Assembly (NCBI RefSeq): GCF_000282095.2
Contig: NZ_AKKC02000004.1
Coordinates: forward strand, 124,001-188,000
Source of the DNA: Rhizobium sp. CF080
Lineage (GTDB): Bacteria > Pseudomonadota > Alphaproteobacteria > Rhizobiales > Rhizobiaceae
Reading direction: 5' to 3'
DNA length: 64,000 bases
Part shown: one piece after another, positions 36,901 through 44,905 of the stretch
Position numbering within the stretch: position 1 is the stretch's first letter
How the letters are laid out: every line of letters starts with the position of its first letter
Notes under the pieces: generated by a model
Told to the model about the DNA's origin: nothing
Seen by the model: the letters and a program-made list of their open reading frames with translations, nothing else
Database searches by the model: none
Translations under genes and position numbers: made by a program

Positions 36901-37821
36901 CATGCCGTTTTCGATCATGCAGGCCTTGGCCGTCGTGCCGCCCATGTCGAAAGCGATGACGTTTTCCTGGCCAGCTGCCTTGCCGAACCATGCGGTGGCG
37001 AGCGCGCCACCGGCCGGGCCGGATTCAAGCAGACGGATCGGGAATTCGCGCGCTTCATCGACGGAGACGAGACCGCCCGCCGAATGCATCAGGCGAAAGG
37101 CGCCGGTGAAGCCGCGGGCTGCCAGTTCCTGCTCAAAACGGCGCAGGTAGCGATCCATCAGCGGCTGCACATAGGCATTGGCGCAGGTGGTCACGAAACG
37201 GGGATATTCGGAGATCTCCGCGACGACTTCCGAAGAGATCGAGACCGAGATGTCCGGATAGTGCTGCTTGATGATTTCGCGCACACGATTTTCGTGGGCC
37301 GGATTGCGGTAGGAATGCATCAGGCAGACGGCGATGGCCTCGACTTGGTCCGCAACCAGTTTCTTGACGGCCCGCAAGACGGAAACCTCGTCAAGCGGCT
37401 TGATCACGCCGCCATCGGCGCCGATGCGTTCCGAAATCTCGATGCGGCGGGAGCGGCTGACCAACGGATCCGGAAAGGTGAGGAAAAGGTCGTAGATGTC
37501 GTAGCGCTGCTCGGTGCCGATTTCGAGCACGTCGCGAAAACCTTCCGTCGTGATTAGACCGACCGGCGCGCCCTTGCGTTCGATGACCGCATTGGTGACG
37601 AGCGTCGTGCCGTGGACGATTTCCGAAAGATCAGCGACGGAAATCTCGGCTGCGGCGACGATCTCGGCCAGACCACCAAGCGCGCCCTGGGACGGATCCT
37701 TCGGCGTCGTCAGGCACTTGTGAAGACGGATCGAGGAGGCCTTATCGTCGAACAGGATGAAGTCGGTGAAGGTGCCACCGATATCGACGCCGGCGCGGAA
37801 ATTCCTGGAAGTCTCTTGCAT
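33964..37821 (-). CDS. Fused hydantoinase A/B, 5-oxoprolinase-like ATP-dependent amidohydrolase
   Basis: 1285 residues, matching full-length 5-oxoprolinase. Residues 1-190 form the hydantoinase A N-domain (FRAGVDIGGTFTDFILFDDK); the middle is the ATP-binding hydantoinase A domain (ENVIAFDMGGTTAKACMIEN, IEIGAGGGSIAAIDEVGLLQ); from about residue 730 the hydantoinase B domain begins (DPIALEIMWSRLVTVAEEMW, VCNDPWLCAGHLFDIAVMTP). Such enzymes open 5-oxoproline, hydantoins or N-methylhydantoin with ATP. The start MQETSR is favoured because GGGGAA lies 7 bp before it. First gene of the operon. Confidence 0.9.
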   Translation of the reverse strand: MQETSRNFRAGVDIGGTFTDFILFDDKASSIRLHKCLTTPKDPSQGALGGLAEIVAAAEISVADLSEIVHGTTLVTNAVIERKGAPVGLITTEGFRDVLEIGTEQRYDIYDLFLTFPDPLVSRSRRIEISERIGADGGVIKPLDEVSVLRAVKKLVADQVEAIAVCLMHSYRNPAHENRVREIIKQHYPDISVSISSEVVAEISEYPRFVTTCANAYVQPLMDRYLRRFEQELAARGFTGAFRLMHSAGGLVSVDEAREFPIRLLESGPAGGALATAWFGKAAGQENVIAFDMGGTTAKACMIENGMAHIASYMEAGRVRRFKNGSGLPIKAPVVDMIEIGAGGGSIAAIDEVGLLQVGPHSAGASPGPACYGAGGTKPTVTDASVALGYYDPAFFLGGRMTLDLDAAEKALKTIAEPLDISTVEAAWGIHQVVGENMASATRIHLVEKGKDPRGYSMIGFGGAGPAFAARVARILGVTEVIIPQASGAASAFGFLTAPLSFDLVRSRPMALSADLDTGALNSAFGELAAEGKTKLLAAGAKAEDVVFERTADMRLVGQLHEINVPIPAGELDANAYATIRKSFEQVYAARYTRVPTEAELEILSFRLRASGATPQLSIKQADIATSSDGALKGYRKTYFGEGFVDAGIYDRYKLTSGMTVQGPAIVEERESTTIVPPGDVLTVDNAGNLRIKIATVGKGIELVTPQMTKAEAIEKIESDPIALEIMWSRLVTVAEEMWHTVCRTAYSLIISESQDFGCSILDASGETLAHSARVMPVFNLTLPMVVKAALERYPIDTLEPGDVLVCNDPWLCAGHLFDIAVMTPVFKDGKAVAVMGTVGHVGDIGGTRNGMKATEVYEEGLQIPPMKLIKAGVENEDLFRLMAENIRDSHQVLGDVRSLVAANDTGARRMVAFMDEYGLSDLQALAEVVQSRSEKAMRDAIRAIPNGVHTSTISYNPLGTHMTVPVKVTIKDDEIELDFEGAPPEVPLGGINCTLSYTTAHSTYPLKCMLTPAVRGNAGCYRPLTVKAPKGSVMNCNKPAPVSLRTRTGWYTSPNIFRALSKAAPEKVIAHTGLPSLLTVYGKTTDGKIFYDHLLSGGGQGGSSAKDGKSSVLWPTSAATSSIEMLESRSPVVVLEKGFVRDSGGVGEFRGGLGARIRLAKRYDDGTSVTVFVSPEGVNAPITGLFGGQNGLLSHGYVRDEEGNVLEDVGTGGLFVVDRTDRVVELQLGGGAGFGDPANRSVELIEDDVREDYISAETAESTYGLSERKKELAASARLSPAASR

Positions 37822-38069
37822 TCGCATGTTCCCCATTACGGTGGCCGACGGCATGCCGCAGCCCGGTCGATGCCATCACGTGGATGGCGCGTAAGGCTCA
37901 TTCATCTCGGGCTCTGACACCCGGCGCGGGAACGGATAAACACTCCCCTCGCTCAAGGGGATTAAACTGATGCCTGCCTGTTCCGCCGCTTTTTTAAGCA
38001 TGAATTATTTTGACATATTAGTAGGCGGCCTTTTTCCGGGAGTCCAGCACTAGTTTCATATTTGACAAT

Positions 38070-38089
38070 TAGTTCCAATAATGGAACTA
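38070..38089. promoter_or_regulatory. Palindromic candidate operator for the IclR regulator
   Basis: TAGTTCCA-ATAA-TGGAACTA is a perfect inverted repeat with 8-bp arms, 31 bp before the IclR start, in the 299-bp gap between the IclR gene and the oxoprolinase operon. TTCCA/TGGAA half-sites resemble known IclR-type boxes. It could govern both divergent units; the rest of the gap shows no gene. Confidence 0.65.
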
Positions 38090-38120
38090 TGAAGCTCCGA
38101 TTTGCGCGCATAGGACGAAT

Positions 38121-38855
38121 ATGAGCTCTCTCGAAGATGCCATCTCCATTCTCGGTTGCTTCTCGCTTTCCGAGCCTTCCCTGTCTCAAGCGGAAGTGGC
38201 GCGCCGGACCGGCTGTCCGAAGTCCACTGCGTCCCGCGTGATGAAGACTTTGCGCGAAAGCGGCATTCTCGATTTCGACGCGGTAACGCGGCTCTACACA
38301 CCCGGCATCCGGCTTTTCGAGCTCGGCCAGATCTGCCGTTCGAATCACAACTTTCTAGATCTGGTGAATACCGAACTGGAGGAGGTCTGCTCGGTTGGCG
38401 GGCACACCGCCTATGTCACCGTCTTCGACGGAACGCAGCTCGTCGTGCTGCGCATGGTGCGCGGCTCGAGCCCGCTGGCGATCACCTCAACGCCAGGATA
38501 CCGAGCATGGCCGCATGCCACTTCCAACGGCCGTGCCATGCTCTCGCTGCTGAACGAGGAAGAGTGGAAGCTGCGCGTTCCGGATCAGCTGCCCTTCGTG
38601 ACGCCGCGCGCGCCGCAGAACCATGGGGAACTGCTGGAACGCATCCGCATCATCCAGGAGACCGGGCGCTCGCATTCCACCAATGATTCATACGACGGCG
38701 TTTCATCGGAAGGCATAGCCTTCCGCGATCCCGGCACGGGCGAAGTCATCGGGGTTGCGATATCCTATCCGACGATCATGGGCACACCCGAGCTGCAGGA
38801 CAAGATCACCGGTCTGCTGACAACGATGAAGACCAACCTCATGCGCCACAAATAA
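38121..38855 (+). CDS. IclR-family transcriptional regulator
   Basis: 244 residues. N-terminal winged helix: SSLEDAISILGCFSLSEPSL with SQAEVARRTGCPKSTASRVM and LRESGILDFDAVTRLYTPGI. The C-terminal effector domain contains YVTVFDGTQLVVLRMVRGSS and EGIAFRDPGTGEVIGVAISY. Divergent from the oxoprolinase operon and next to a perfect palindrome, so it is the likely local regulator responding to the imported compound or a catabolite. Confidence 0.9.
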   Translation: MSSLEDAISILGCFSLSEPSLSQAEVARRTGCPKSTASRVMKTLRESGILDFDAVTRLYTPGIRLFELGQICRSNHNFLDLVNTELEEVCSVGGHTAYVTVFDGTQLVVLRMVRGSSPLAITSTPGYRAWPHATSNGRAMLSLLNEEEWKLRVPDQLPFVTPRAPQNHGELLERIRIIQETGRSHSTNDSYDGVSSEGIAFRDPGTGEVIGVAISYPTIMGTPELQDKITGLLTTMKTNLMRHK

Positions 38856-39021
38856 TTGGGAGTGCCGAGCTAAAGTCTCATCTCTGGTGCGTGAAGGGTA
38901 TCCAGCGGCAGGCCTTGATCGGCGACCGCGGCTTTGACGGCAGGGGGAAGTTGAGGCTAACATCGGAGATCTCGACGGGTGGCATGCTCGTCCGAAATGT
39001 TGGGTCACTGGAGCCGTAGAC

Positions 39022-39579
39022 ATGAAGCTTGCGCTTTCCCTCCTGAAACTGGCCACAATGACCATGATCGGGATCGGCTCTCTGGCGTCGAGCGTTTCTG
39101 CAGGAGCCCAGTCCATTCTGTGGAGCGATCTGCGGCCCGCAGATCAATCGCGGACGGATGCGCCTTTGCCAGGCATGGCGTCCAGCCGATCGCAAGGGGA
39201 AACACTTGTATCGCGCGACGAAGAACACCCAGTCGCACTGACCGGTTTCATTCTGCCGATCGACCAGGATGGCGATCTTGTTTATGAATTCATGCTCGTG
39301 CCGTGGGCCGGAGCCTGCAGCCACAGTGCCGCTCCTCCACCGAACCAACTGGTTCATGTGGTTTCAGACCAGCCCTTCCGCCTCTCGAGGGTCTATGAGG
39401 TCATTACCGTCACAGGGCTTCTGCGGCCGGGTCTGGACAAGGCACAGCTCTTCATCATGGACGGCGTGCGCGTCCTTGACTACGGCTACAGCATGAGCCA
39501 TGCGCAGGTGGCAAGGGCGTCGAGCTCCTTGGATCCGGACCTGAAATCGGTATCGCCGTTCGGTGTGATGCCGCGCTGA
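39022..39579 (+). CDS. DUF3299 exported protein
   Basis: 185 residues with a signal peptide (MKLALSLLKLATMTMIGIGS, ending near VSAGAQ). The core has HPVALTGFILPIDQDGDLVY and FMLVPWAGACSHSAAPPPNQ, the latter diagnostic of DUF3299 (Cys-Ser-His next to a proline run), then LFIMDGVRVLDYGYSM. Members occur beside zinc/manganese uptake genes; the fold resembles OB-type periplasmic proteins and function is not known. It lies just upstream of the aztD gene and may belong to the same periplasmic zinc system. Confidence 0.75.
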   Translation: MKLALSLLKLATMTMIGIGSLASSVSAGAQSILWSDLRPADQSRTDAPLPGMASSRSQGETLVSRDEEHPVALTGFILPIDQDGDLVYEFMLVPWAGACSHSAAPPPNQLVHVVSDQPFRLSRVYEVITVTGLLRPGLDKAQLFIMDGVRVLDYGYSMSHAQVARASSSLDPDLKSVSPFGVMPR

Positions 39580-39847
39580 TCGACACAACGCCGACTCCCA
39601 CCATCAACGGGAAATGCCGGCTGCGCCTCGGCTTGAAGAACTGCCAAACATGTTGGTTGTCGCCGGGCACATCCTTTCATCAACCTCGATTTGCCTGAAC
39701 ATTGGCTCCGACGATCACCGTCAGCAACCCTGCTCGACAGCACGGTCAGGTGATGGCCCGCAGCGTGCCCCCAGAGCCGAGCGCCAGATCTTTAATTTGC
39801 ACGCTGATCCCTTTCATCGCGGCCTCGGGGATTGACAACAACCATGT
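39580..39847. other. Intergenic stretch upstream of aztD
   Basis: No convincing gene or known element before the Zur-like sites. Several short frames are open by chance, none with recognisable domains or a ribosome-binding site. Confidence 0.4.
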
Positions 39848-39890
39848 ATGTAATGTTATTACATTTATCTATAAAATGTTATGTAATAAC
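39848..39890. promoter_or_regulatory. Two candidate Zur boxes upstream of aztD
   Basis: ATGTAAT-GTT-ATTACAT (39848-39864) has perfect 7-bp arms, and GTTAT-GTA-ATAAC (39878-39890) perfect 5-bp arms; centres are 28 bp apart. Both resemble the TGTTATAATATAACA-like Zur sites of alphaproteobacteria. They sit in strikingly AT-rich DNA 58-100 bp before the zinc-chaperone gene, so zinc-dependent repression is likely. Confidence 0.75.
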
Positions 39891-39947
39891 GTATTGGAAT
39901 CACTGTTGCCACTGCCCTCAAAAACCCACAACAAAGGAAGGAACGCG

Positions 39948-41186
39948 ATGAGAGTGTCCCTCACCCGCAATCGCCTGATGGCCGCTTTCACCGCAATCGT
40001 GCTTTTAGCCGGCTGCGGCGCAAGGGCTGACGAGGATCACGAAACCAAAGAGGCATGGCGTCTCTTTGTTGCGGATCATACGCAGCCCATCGTTCGCGCT
40101 ATCGACTTCTCGGACGGTAAGGAACTCGGCCGCTACGACGTGAAGGGTTATGCGGCCCTGACCGCGAGCGCCTCCGGCCAGACGGTCTTCGCCACCCAAT
40201 CGGACCATGACATCGTCCACGTCATCAAGACCGGCATCGAATTCTCCGATCATGGCGAGCACCGCGATCTCGATATTTCGGACGCCGCACTTCTCCCGGT
40301 TACCTTCGAGGGCAAGCGGCCATTCCATGTCGTGCCGCATGACGATCACGCGATCCTTTTCTATGACCGCGGCGGAAAAGCGGACATCATCGATGAGGAA
40401 ACGCTTCTGGAAGGCAACGCCGAAATACGGACGGTCGACACAACCAAACCGCATCATGGCGTCGCCGTAACGATGGGGCGTCACGTGCTCGTCTCGGTGC
40501 CGAACACCGACGCGGTGGCGAAGCCCGATGAACTGCCGCCGCGCATCGGCCTACGCGTCATTGATGAGAAGGGCGAGCAGGTCGGCAACGTTGCCAAATG
40601 CACCGACCTCCATGGAGAAGCCACCTCCGCACGTCTCGTAGCGGTCGGCTGCAAGGAGGGAATTCTCGTTGCTCGTCCTGGCGGCATCGGCGGTCCGAAG
40701 CTGGAGATGCTCCCCTACCCTGTGGATTTCCCGAGTGGCTACACGGGGACTCTTCTCGGCGGCAAGGCCATGCAGTTTTTCCTCGGCAACTATGGCGAGG
40801 ACAAGGTCGTGCTGATCGATCCGGACGCCGAGCAGCCTTATCGGCTCATCGAGCTTCCCACGCGGCGCATCGACTTCCTGCTCGATCCCGCCCAGCCGCG
40901 CATCGCCTATGTCCTGACGGAGGATGGCGACCTTCATGTGCTGGACGTGGTCAAGGGCGAAATCGTCCGCAAGGCCAATGTCACGGCGCCCTACAGCAAG
41001 GATGGCCATTGGCGCGATCCGCGTCCGCGTCTGGCCGTTGCCGACAGGAAGATCGCCATCACCGATCCGCACCATTCCCTGGTTCGGGTGGTTGATGCGG
41101 AAAGCCTGAAGGAAACCAGGACGATCCCGGTCGAAGGCCAGCCCTTCTCGATTGTTGCCGTCGGTGGCTCCGGCGCATCACACTGA
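39948..41186 (+). CDS. aztD: Zinc metallochaperone AztD-like beta-propeller protein
   Basis: 412 residues with repeated WD-like strands (WRLFVADHTQPIVRAIDFSD, GKRPFHVVPHDDHAILFYDR, TKPHHGVAVTMGRHVLVSVP, DPRPRLAVADRKIAITDPHH) and many His/Asp residues, the pattern of AztD, the periplasmic chaperone that hands zinc to AztC in the AztABCD importer. The N-terminus ends LLAGCGARADEDHE, which fits a lipobox (LAGC) or cleavage after ARA, so membrane anchoring is possible. Start at MRVSLTRN with AAGGAAGG upstream. No aztABC genes are in the window. Two Zur-like sites precede it. Confidence 0.8.
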   Translation: MRVSLTRNRLMAAFTAIVLLAGCGARADEDHETKEAWRLFVADHTQPIVRAIDFSDGKELGRYDVKGYAALTASASGQTVFATQSDHDIVHVIKTGIEFSDHGEHRDLDISDAALLPVTFEGKRPFHVVPHDDHAILFYDRGGKADIIDEETLLEGNAEIRTVDTTKPHHGVAVTMGRHVLVSVPNTDAVAKPDELPPRIGLRVIDEKGEQVGNVAKCTDLHGEATSARLVAVGCKEGILVARPGGIGGPKLEMLPYPVDFPSGYTGTLLGGKAMQFFLGNYGEDKVVLIDPDAEQPYRLIELPTRRIDFLLDPAQPRIAYVLTEDGDLHVLDVVKGEIVRKANVTAPYSKDGHWRDPRPRLAVADRKIAITDPHHSLVRVVDAESLKETRTIPVEGQPFSIVAVGGSGASH

Positions 41187-41411
41187 TCCCATAAGACCAC
41201 GGTCGGGAACTGGGTGTCAGCTCCCGACAAATCAGCTGGAATCCACTTTCGAGGATAACGATGCCGCAGGCGGCCCCTGTCTACGACCTAAAACTAACGA
41301 GGAACCAGAGCTGATGCGTTCCCGCGCTGGGACCGCCAGGCAGCCTGAGTGGCCGATTGTAAGTCAGCCGGTTGACAGCCGGTAGCCGCAGTGTACGTTC
41401 TCCCGCGTTAT

Positions 41412-41570
41412 GGTTCTTCCGTCCTCGGGCGGAAGCTAAGAGGGAATCCGGTGCGATACCGGAGCTGTCCCGCAACTGTGAGCGGTGAGCCGTTCGTCCA
41501 AGATGTCACTGGCAGAAATGCCGGGAAGACGGACGATACAGGCTTTGACCCGCGAGCCAGGAGACCTGCC
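41412..41570 (+). promoter_or_regulatory. Cobalamin riboswitch
   Basis: Conserved blocks occur in the right order: the GGTTCTTCCG stem with its complementary GCGGAAG strand, AGAGGGAATCCGGTGCGATA, GCTGTCCCGCAACTGTGAGC, a TCACTGG segment, GCCGGGAAGACGG, and the terminal B12 box AGCCAGGAGACCTGCC (41555-41570). It lies 40 bp before the CbiX-like gene, in the leader of the candidate cobalt-import operon, and should shut it down when adenosylcobalamin is abundant. The preceding 41187-41411 has short inverted repeats but no gene I recognise; the promoter should lie there. Confidence 0.93.
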
Positions 41571-41609
41571 TGACAAGATAAAATTCCGTGGTCGGGGTGT
41601 GCCACAGGA

Positions 41610-42476
41610 ATGAAGGTACTTTGGTTTTTTCGACCGAACGTGCCGTCATTTTTGCTGCCTCCTCCCCTTTTCGAGATCGAGGCAGTGAGCGCAGATAACA
41701 ACTTTCCCGGCGTCGCATCAAGGCGTGCGATCCTTTTGATCGCCAAGAGCGCCTTTGCCGCCTCACCGCATCTGGAAATGCGGCGGCTTGCCGATCTCGT
41801 CGCGGCATTCCAGCCTGGCGCCACCCTTCGCTTCGCCTTTACCGAACAAGGCACGCCATCGCTTCGTGAGGCGCTTTCCGCCTTGCTCGACGAAGATGTC
41901 GACAACGTCGTCATCGTGCCTCTCGTCCTGCCGATGGAGCCGAGCTTCCACATCTGGCTGACCGGGTCGTTGAAGCGCTGGAAGGCATCGGACGAACGGC
42001 CCTGGCCGGCCCTGTCGATCGCCAGGGACATCGCCTCCAGCGCATTGATGGTGCCGCTCATCGGCAATCTCCTGGAAACTTCCGAAGAATTGCACGTGCC
42101 GCCCGGCAAACCGCCCACAATGGAAGGTTCGCTCGTTCCGTCCCAGAAGCGACGCGTTCTCGTTTGCGCCGGCGGCGCCTGCAATTCGGCCGGTGCGGAT
42201 GTCATCTGGAACCATCTGCGCAACCAGCAGGAACGCCGGAAGCTACGGGTGACCGGCGACGGCACGATGACGGCCAAATGCACCTGTCTCGGCCCCTGCA
42301 ATCTGGCGCCCGTCCTGCAGGTCTTTCCCGAAGGCACCTATTACGGGGGCGTCACCGAAGAAGCGGTCGACCGGATCATCACTGAACACCTGTTCGGCGG
42401 CCAAGCCGTCGAGGATTTCGCCTATCACCCGACCGGCCGCAAGCAGCGGCTTCGCGCTCCATCAGATCAGAACTAG
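41610..42476 (+). CDS. CbiX-like/[2Fe-2S] ferredoxin fusion protein
   Basis: 288 residues in two parts. Residues about 35-170 (RRAILLIAKSAFAASPHLEM, VDNVVIVPLVLPMEPSFHIW) look like a CbiX/sirohydrochlorin-chelatase-type domain. Residues about 180-270 form a thioredoxin-like [2Fe-2S] ferredoxin: Cys pair in RVLVCAGGACNSAGADVIW and second pair in KCTCLGPCNLAPVLQVFPEG. A role in cobalt insertion into, or reduction of, a corrin precursor is inferred. First gene after the cobalamin riboswitch, 11 bp before the importer binding protein. The ATG at 41610 has poorly spaced AGGA; no better start is visible. Confidence 0.78.
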   Translation: MKVLWFFRPNVPSFLLPPPLFEIEAVSADNNFPGVASRRAILLIAKSAFAASPHLEMRRLADLVAAFQPGATLRFAFTEQGTPSLREALSALLDEDVDNVVIVPLVLPMEPSFHIWLTGSLKRWKASDERPWPALSIARDIASSALMVPLIGNLLETSEELHVPPGKPPTMEGSLVPSQKRRVLVCAGGACNSAGADVIWNHLRNQQERRKLRVTGDGTMTAKCTCLGPCNLAPVLQVFPEGTYYGGVTEEAVDRIITEHLFGGQAVEDFAYHPTGRKQRLRAPSDQN

Positions 42477-42487
42477 AGGAGAAAGAA

Positions 42488-43984
42488 TTGTCGTCCAAAC
42501 TCTTGTCGCGCCTGGCCGCGACCTGGCTTGCTGCCGCAGCCCTGCCCCCCGCCGGTGCGGCTCTCGCCGTCGAACCGCTTCGCGTCGGCGCAACCTACAT
42601 CACCAGCGGCACCGATCCCGCCAAGGGATCGAACGGCTGGGCACTGGTCAGCCACGGGGTCGGGGAAAACCTGTTCACCGTCGATCGGGACGGAAAACTC
42701 GTGCCCGAACTCGCCGACAAGGCAGAGCGCACCGGTGACCTCACATGGACCGTCACCCTGAAACCTGGCCGCATGTTCTCCGATGGCACGCCGGTCACCG
42801 CCAAAGCGCTTGCTTCCGGATTCGACAACACCTTTGCCCATAACAAGGCGGCACTCGCCACCGGCGGCAAGCTGACTTTCGAGGTCATCGATGACCTCAC
42901 CCTCAAGGTAACGACCGAAAAGCCTGTTCCCTACATCCAGGCGCTCTTTGCCGAATGGCCGTTGATCGCCTACAAGCCGGCCGGCGACGGCGGCGCCTTC
43001 TTCACCGGTCCCTACAAGATTTCCAGCTTCAAGGCGGATGCCTCGATTACGCTCGAGCCAAACACCCATTTCACCGGCGCGGACAAGCGCTCGCCGGTGA
43101 ACTTCCGCAAGTTCGGCGATGCGCAGACCATGACGCTGGCGCTTGAATCGGGCGAACTCGACCTCGCTTTCGGCCTGCCGTCGGAGGTCATCAGCCGCCT
43201 CAAGACCGATCCGGACCTGACGATCAAGTCCTTCCCGGTCGGCTATCAGTATCTGGCCTTCTTCAACACGACCCGGCCGCTGCTCCGCGACATAAAGGTT
43301 CGTCAGGCGCTCGATCTCGCCTTCGACCGCAAGGAACTGGCCGCCGCGATCAATGGCGGCGAGCCCGCCACCGGTGCCTACGCCACCTATTTCCCGTTCG
43401 CCGGCAAGGACGCACGCCCCACCGACCTCGCCAGGGCTGTCGTGCTTCTTGAAGACGCAGGCTGGAGGAAAGGCGCCGGCGGCATGCGCGAGAAGGATGG
43501 CAAGCCCTTCCGGCTTCTCGCCATCACCTATCCGCAGCGCCCCGACCTCGTAACCATGCTGCCCGTCGTGAAGGCCGAACTCGCAAAGATCGGCGTCGCG
43601 CTTGACACGCAGGTGGTCGAAAACATCCAGCAGGTGGCGGCCACCGGTGATTTCGACATCGCGCTCTGGGCGCAACATACCGCGCCGAGCGGCGATTCTG
43701 CTTTCTTCCTGAATTCGATGCTGCGCAGCGGCGCATCGCTCAACTATGCGAAATACTCTTCGCCGGATTTCGACGCGATCCTCAACCGCTTCGCCACCGA
43801 AGGCGACCCAGCGAGGCGTATCGCGATCGCGATCGAAGCACAGGCAAAACTCTTCGCCGATGCGCCGGCCTCCTTCCTCGTTTCGCCGGTTTGGTATGTC
43901 GGAATGTCGAAGCGGCTCAAGAACTATGAGCCCTGGGGTTCCGACTATCACGTCCTGCGTGCCGACATCGGCGAAGCGAAGTAA
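42488..43984 (+). CDS. Family 5 ABC binding protein, candidate cobalt/nickel receptor
   Basis: 498 residues with a TTG start (GGAG 7 bp upstream), a signal peptide ending near LAVEPLRV, and SBP_bac_5 landmarks LVPELADKAERTGDLTWTVT and FSDGTPVTAKALASGFDNTF. NikA-type relatives bind nickel or cobalt complexes. The cobalamin riboswitch and CbiX-like gene upstream make cobalt the likely cargo; B12-regulated NikABC-like systems named CbtJKL have been proposed for Rhizobiales, and this cluster may be one, though I cannot confirm the match. Confidence 0.82.
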   Translation: MSSKLLSRLAATWLAAAALPPAGAALAVEPLRVGATYITSGTDPAKGSNGWALVSHGVGENLFTVDRDGKLVPELADKAERTGDLTWTVTLKPGRMFSDGTPVTAKALASGFDNTFAHNKAALATGGKLTFEVIDDLTLKVTTEKPVPYIQALFAEWPLIAYKPAGDGGAFFTGPYKISSFKADASITLEPNTHFTGADKRSPVNFRKFGDAQTMTLALESGELDLAFGLPSEVISRLKTDPDLTIKSFPVGYQYLAFFNTTRPLLRDIKVRQALDLAFDRKELAAAINGGEPATGAYATYFPFAGKDARPTDLARAVVLLEDAGWRKGAGGMREKDGKPFRLLAITYPQRPDLVTMLPVVKAELAKIGVALDTQVVENIQQVAATGDFDIALWAQHTAPSGDSAFFLNSMLRSGASLNYAKYSSPDFDAILNRFATEGDPARRIAIAIEAQAKLFADAPASFLVSPVWYVGMSKRLKNYEPWGSDYHVLRADIGEAK

Positions 43985-43990
43985 GCCGAG

Positions 43991-44905
43991 ATGAGTCCGG
44001 TTCGGTTCGGTATCCAATCGCTGGCGGGTTTGCTGGCAATTTCGCTCGCTTCCTTCACCGTCATCACAATGATGCCGGCCGACCCGGTCGCAATCGCGAT
44101 CCGTGTCTGGAACCTGCCGGCGACGGATGAGACCGTCGCGGCTCTTCGCGCACAATGGGGGCTCGATCAGCCTCTGCTGTTTCGCTATTTCCATTGGCTC
44201 ACCGATTTCGTCACGGGAGATTGGGGGCGGTCCTTCCGCACCGGAGAGCCCGTCCTCGGCGAATTCCTCGAGCGGCTGCCGATCTCGCTTTCGCTTGGCT
44301 TGGCGGGGCTGGCACTCGCGATCGTTTTGGCGATCCCGCTCGGCTTCTTCGCGGCGGCATATCCCAAGGGGCTGGCAGATCGATCCAGCCGAGCGTTCTC
44401 GGTCTTCGTGCAGGCCGTGCCTGGCTTCTGGCTTGGGCTCGTCTTGCTGTGGGTGCTGGGCGTGCAGTTGCGCTGGATCAGGCCCTTTGCCAATGACTGG
44501 ACGGCCGTCCTTCTGCCGATTTTGCTGATCGCCCTGCATTCGGTAGCCGTCCTCGCTCGGGTCTACCGGCGGGATTTGAAGGAAACCGTTGCCCAGTCGC
44601 ATTTCCGTACCGCGCTCGCCAAGGGCCTTTCGGAGCGGCAGGCGCTGTGGAAACACGGCCACCGAAGCGCGCTTTATGCGCTATTGGCCGCTGTCCGATC
44701 CGAGGCCGGATGGGTGATCGGCAGCACCGCAACGATGGAAATCCTGTTCGGCCTGCCCGGCATCAGCCAGTTCCTGGTGCAGAGCATTGCGGCGCGCGAT
44801 CAGCTGGTGCTGCAGGCCTATGTGATGGTCATCGCCCTCTGGATGCTGGTGATGAACGGCAGCGCCTATCTCGCGATGCGCTTCCTTGATCCGCGTATCG
44901 CCTGA
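43991..44905 (+). CDS. NikB/DppB-type ABC permease
   Basis: 304 residues with the DppB-type N-terminus (FGIQSLAGLLAISLASFTVI, MMPADPVAIAIRVWNL) and EAA loop HFRTALAKGLSERQALWKHG. Starts 6 bp after the binding-protein gene, and its stop shares bases with the next permease start. The long frame open on the opposite strand through this region is a compositional shadow. Confidence 0.88.
   Translation: MSPVRFGIQSLAGLLAISLASFTVITMMPADPVAIAIRVWNLPATDETVAALRAQWGLDQPLLFRYFHWLTDFVTGDWGRSFRTGEPVLGEFLERLPISLSLGLAGLALAIVLAIPLGFFAAAYPKGLADRSSRAFSVFVQAVPGFWLGLVLLWVLGVQLRWIRPFANDWTAVLLPILLIALHSVAVLARVYRRDLKETVAQSHFRTALAKGLSERQALWKHGHRSALYALLAAVRSEAGWVIGSTATMEILFGLPGISQFLVQSIAARDQLVLQAYVMVIALWMLVMNGSAYLAMRFLDPRIA

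Noticed and set aside
38878..39000. Short minus-strand frame resembling an enzyme C-terminus (GLPLDTLHAPEM)
   Set aside because: Too short and without a matching upstream part; could be a gene remnant but cannot be supported.
41310..41410. A stretch resembling part of a tRNA-Tyr (GGCCGATTGTAAGTCAGCC)
   Set aside because: No acceptor stem or T-loop (TTCGA) at the right distances; more likely leader sequence ahead of the cobalamin riboswitch.
42473..44662. A 729-residue open frame on the minus strand
   Set aside because: It is antisense to the cobalt-type importer genes, has repetitive Arg/Gly/Glu composition and no domain; a GC-rich shadow.
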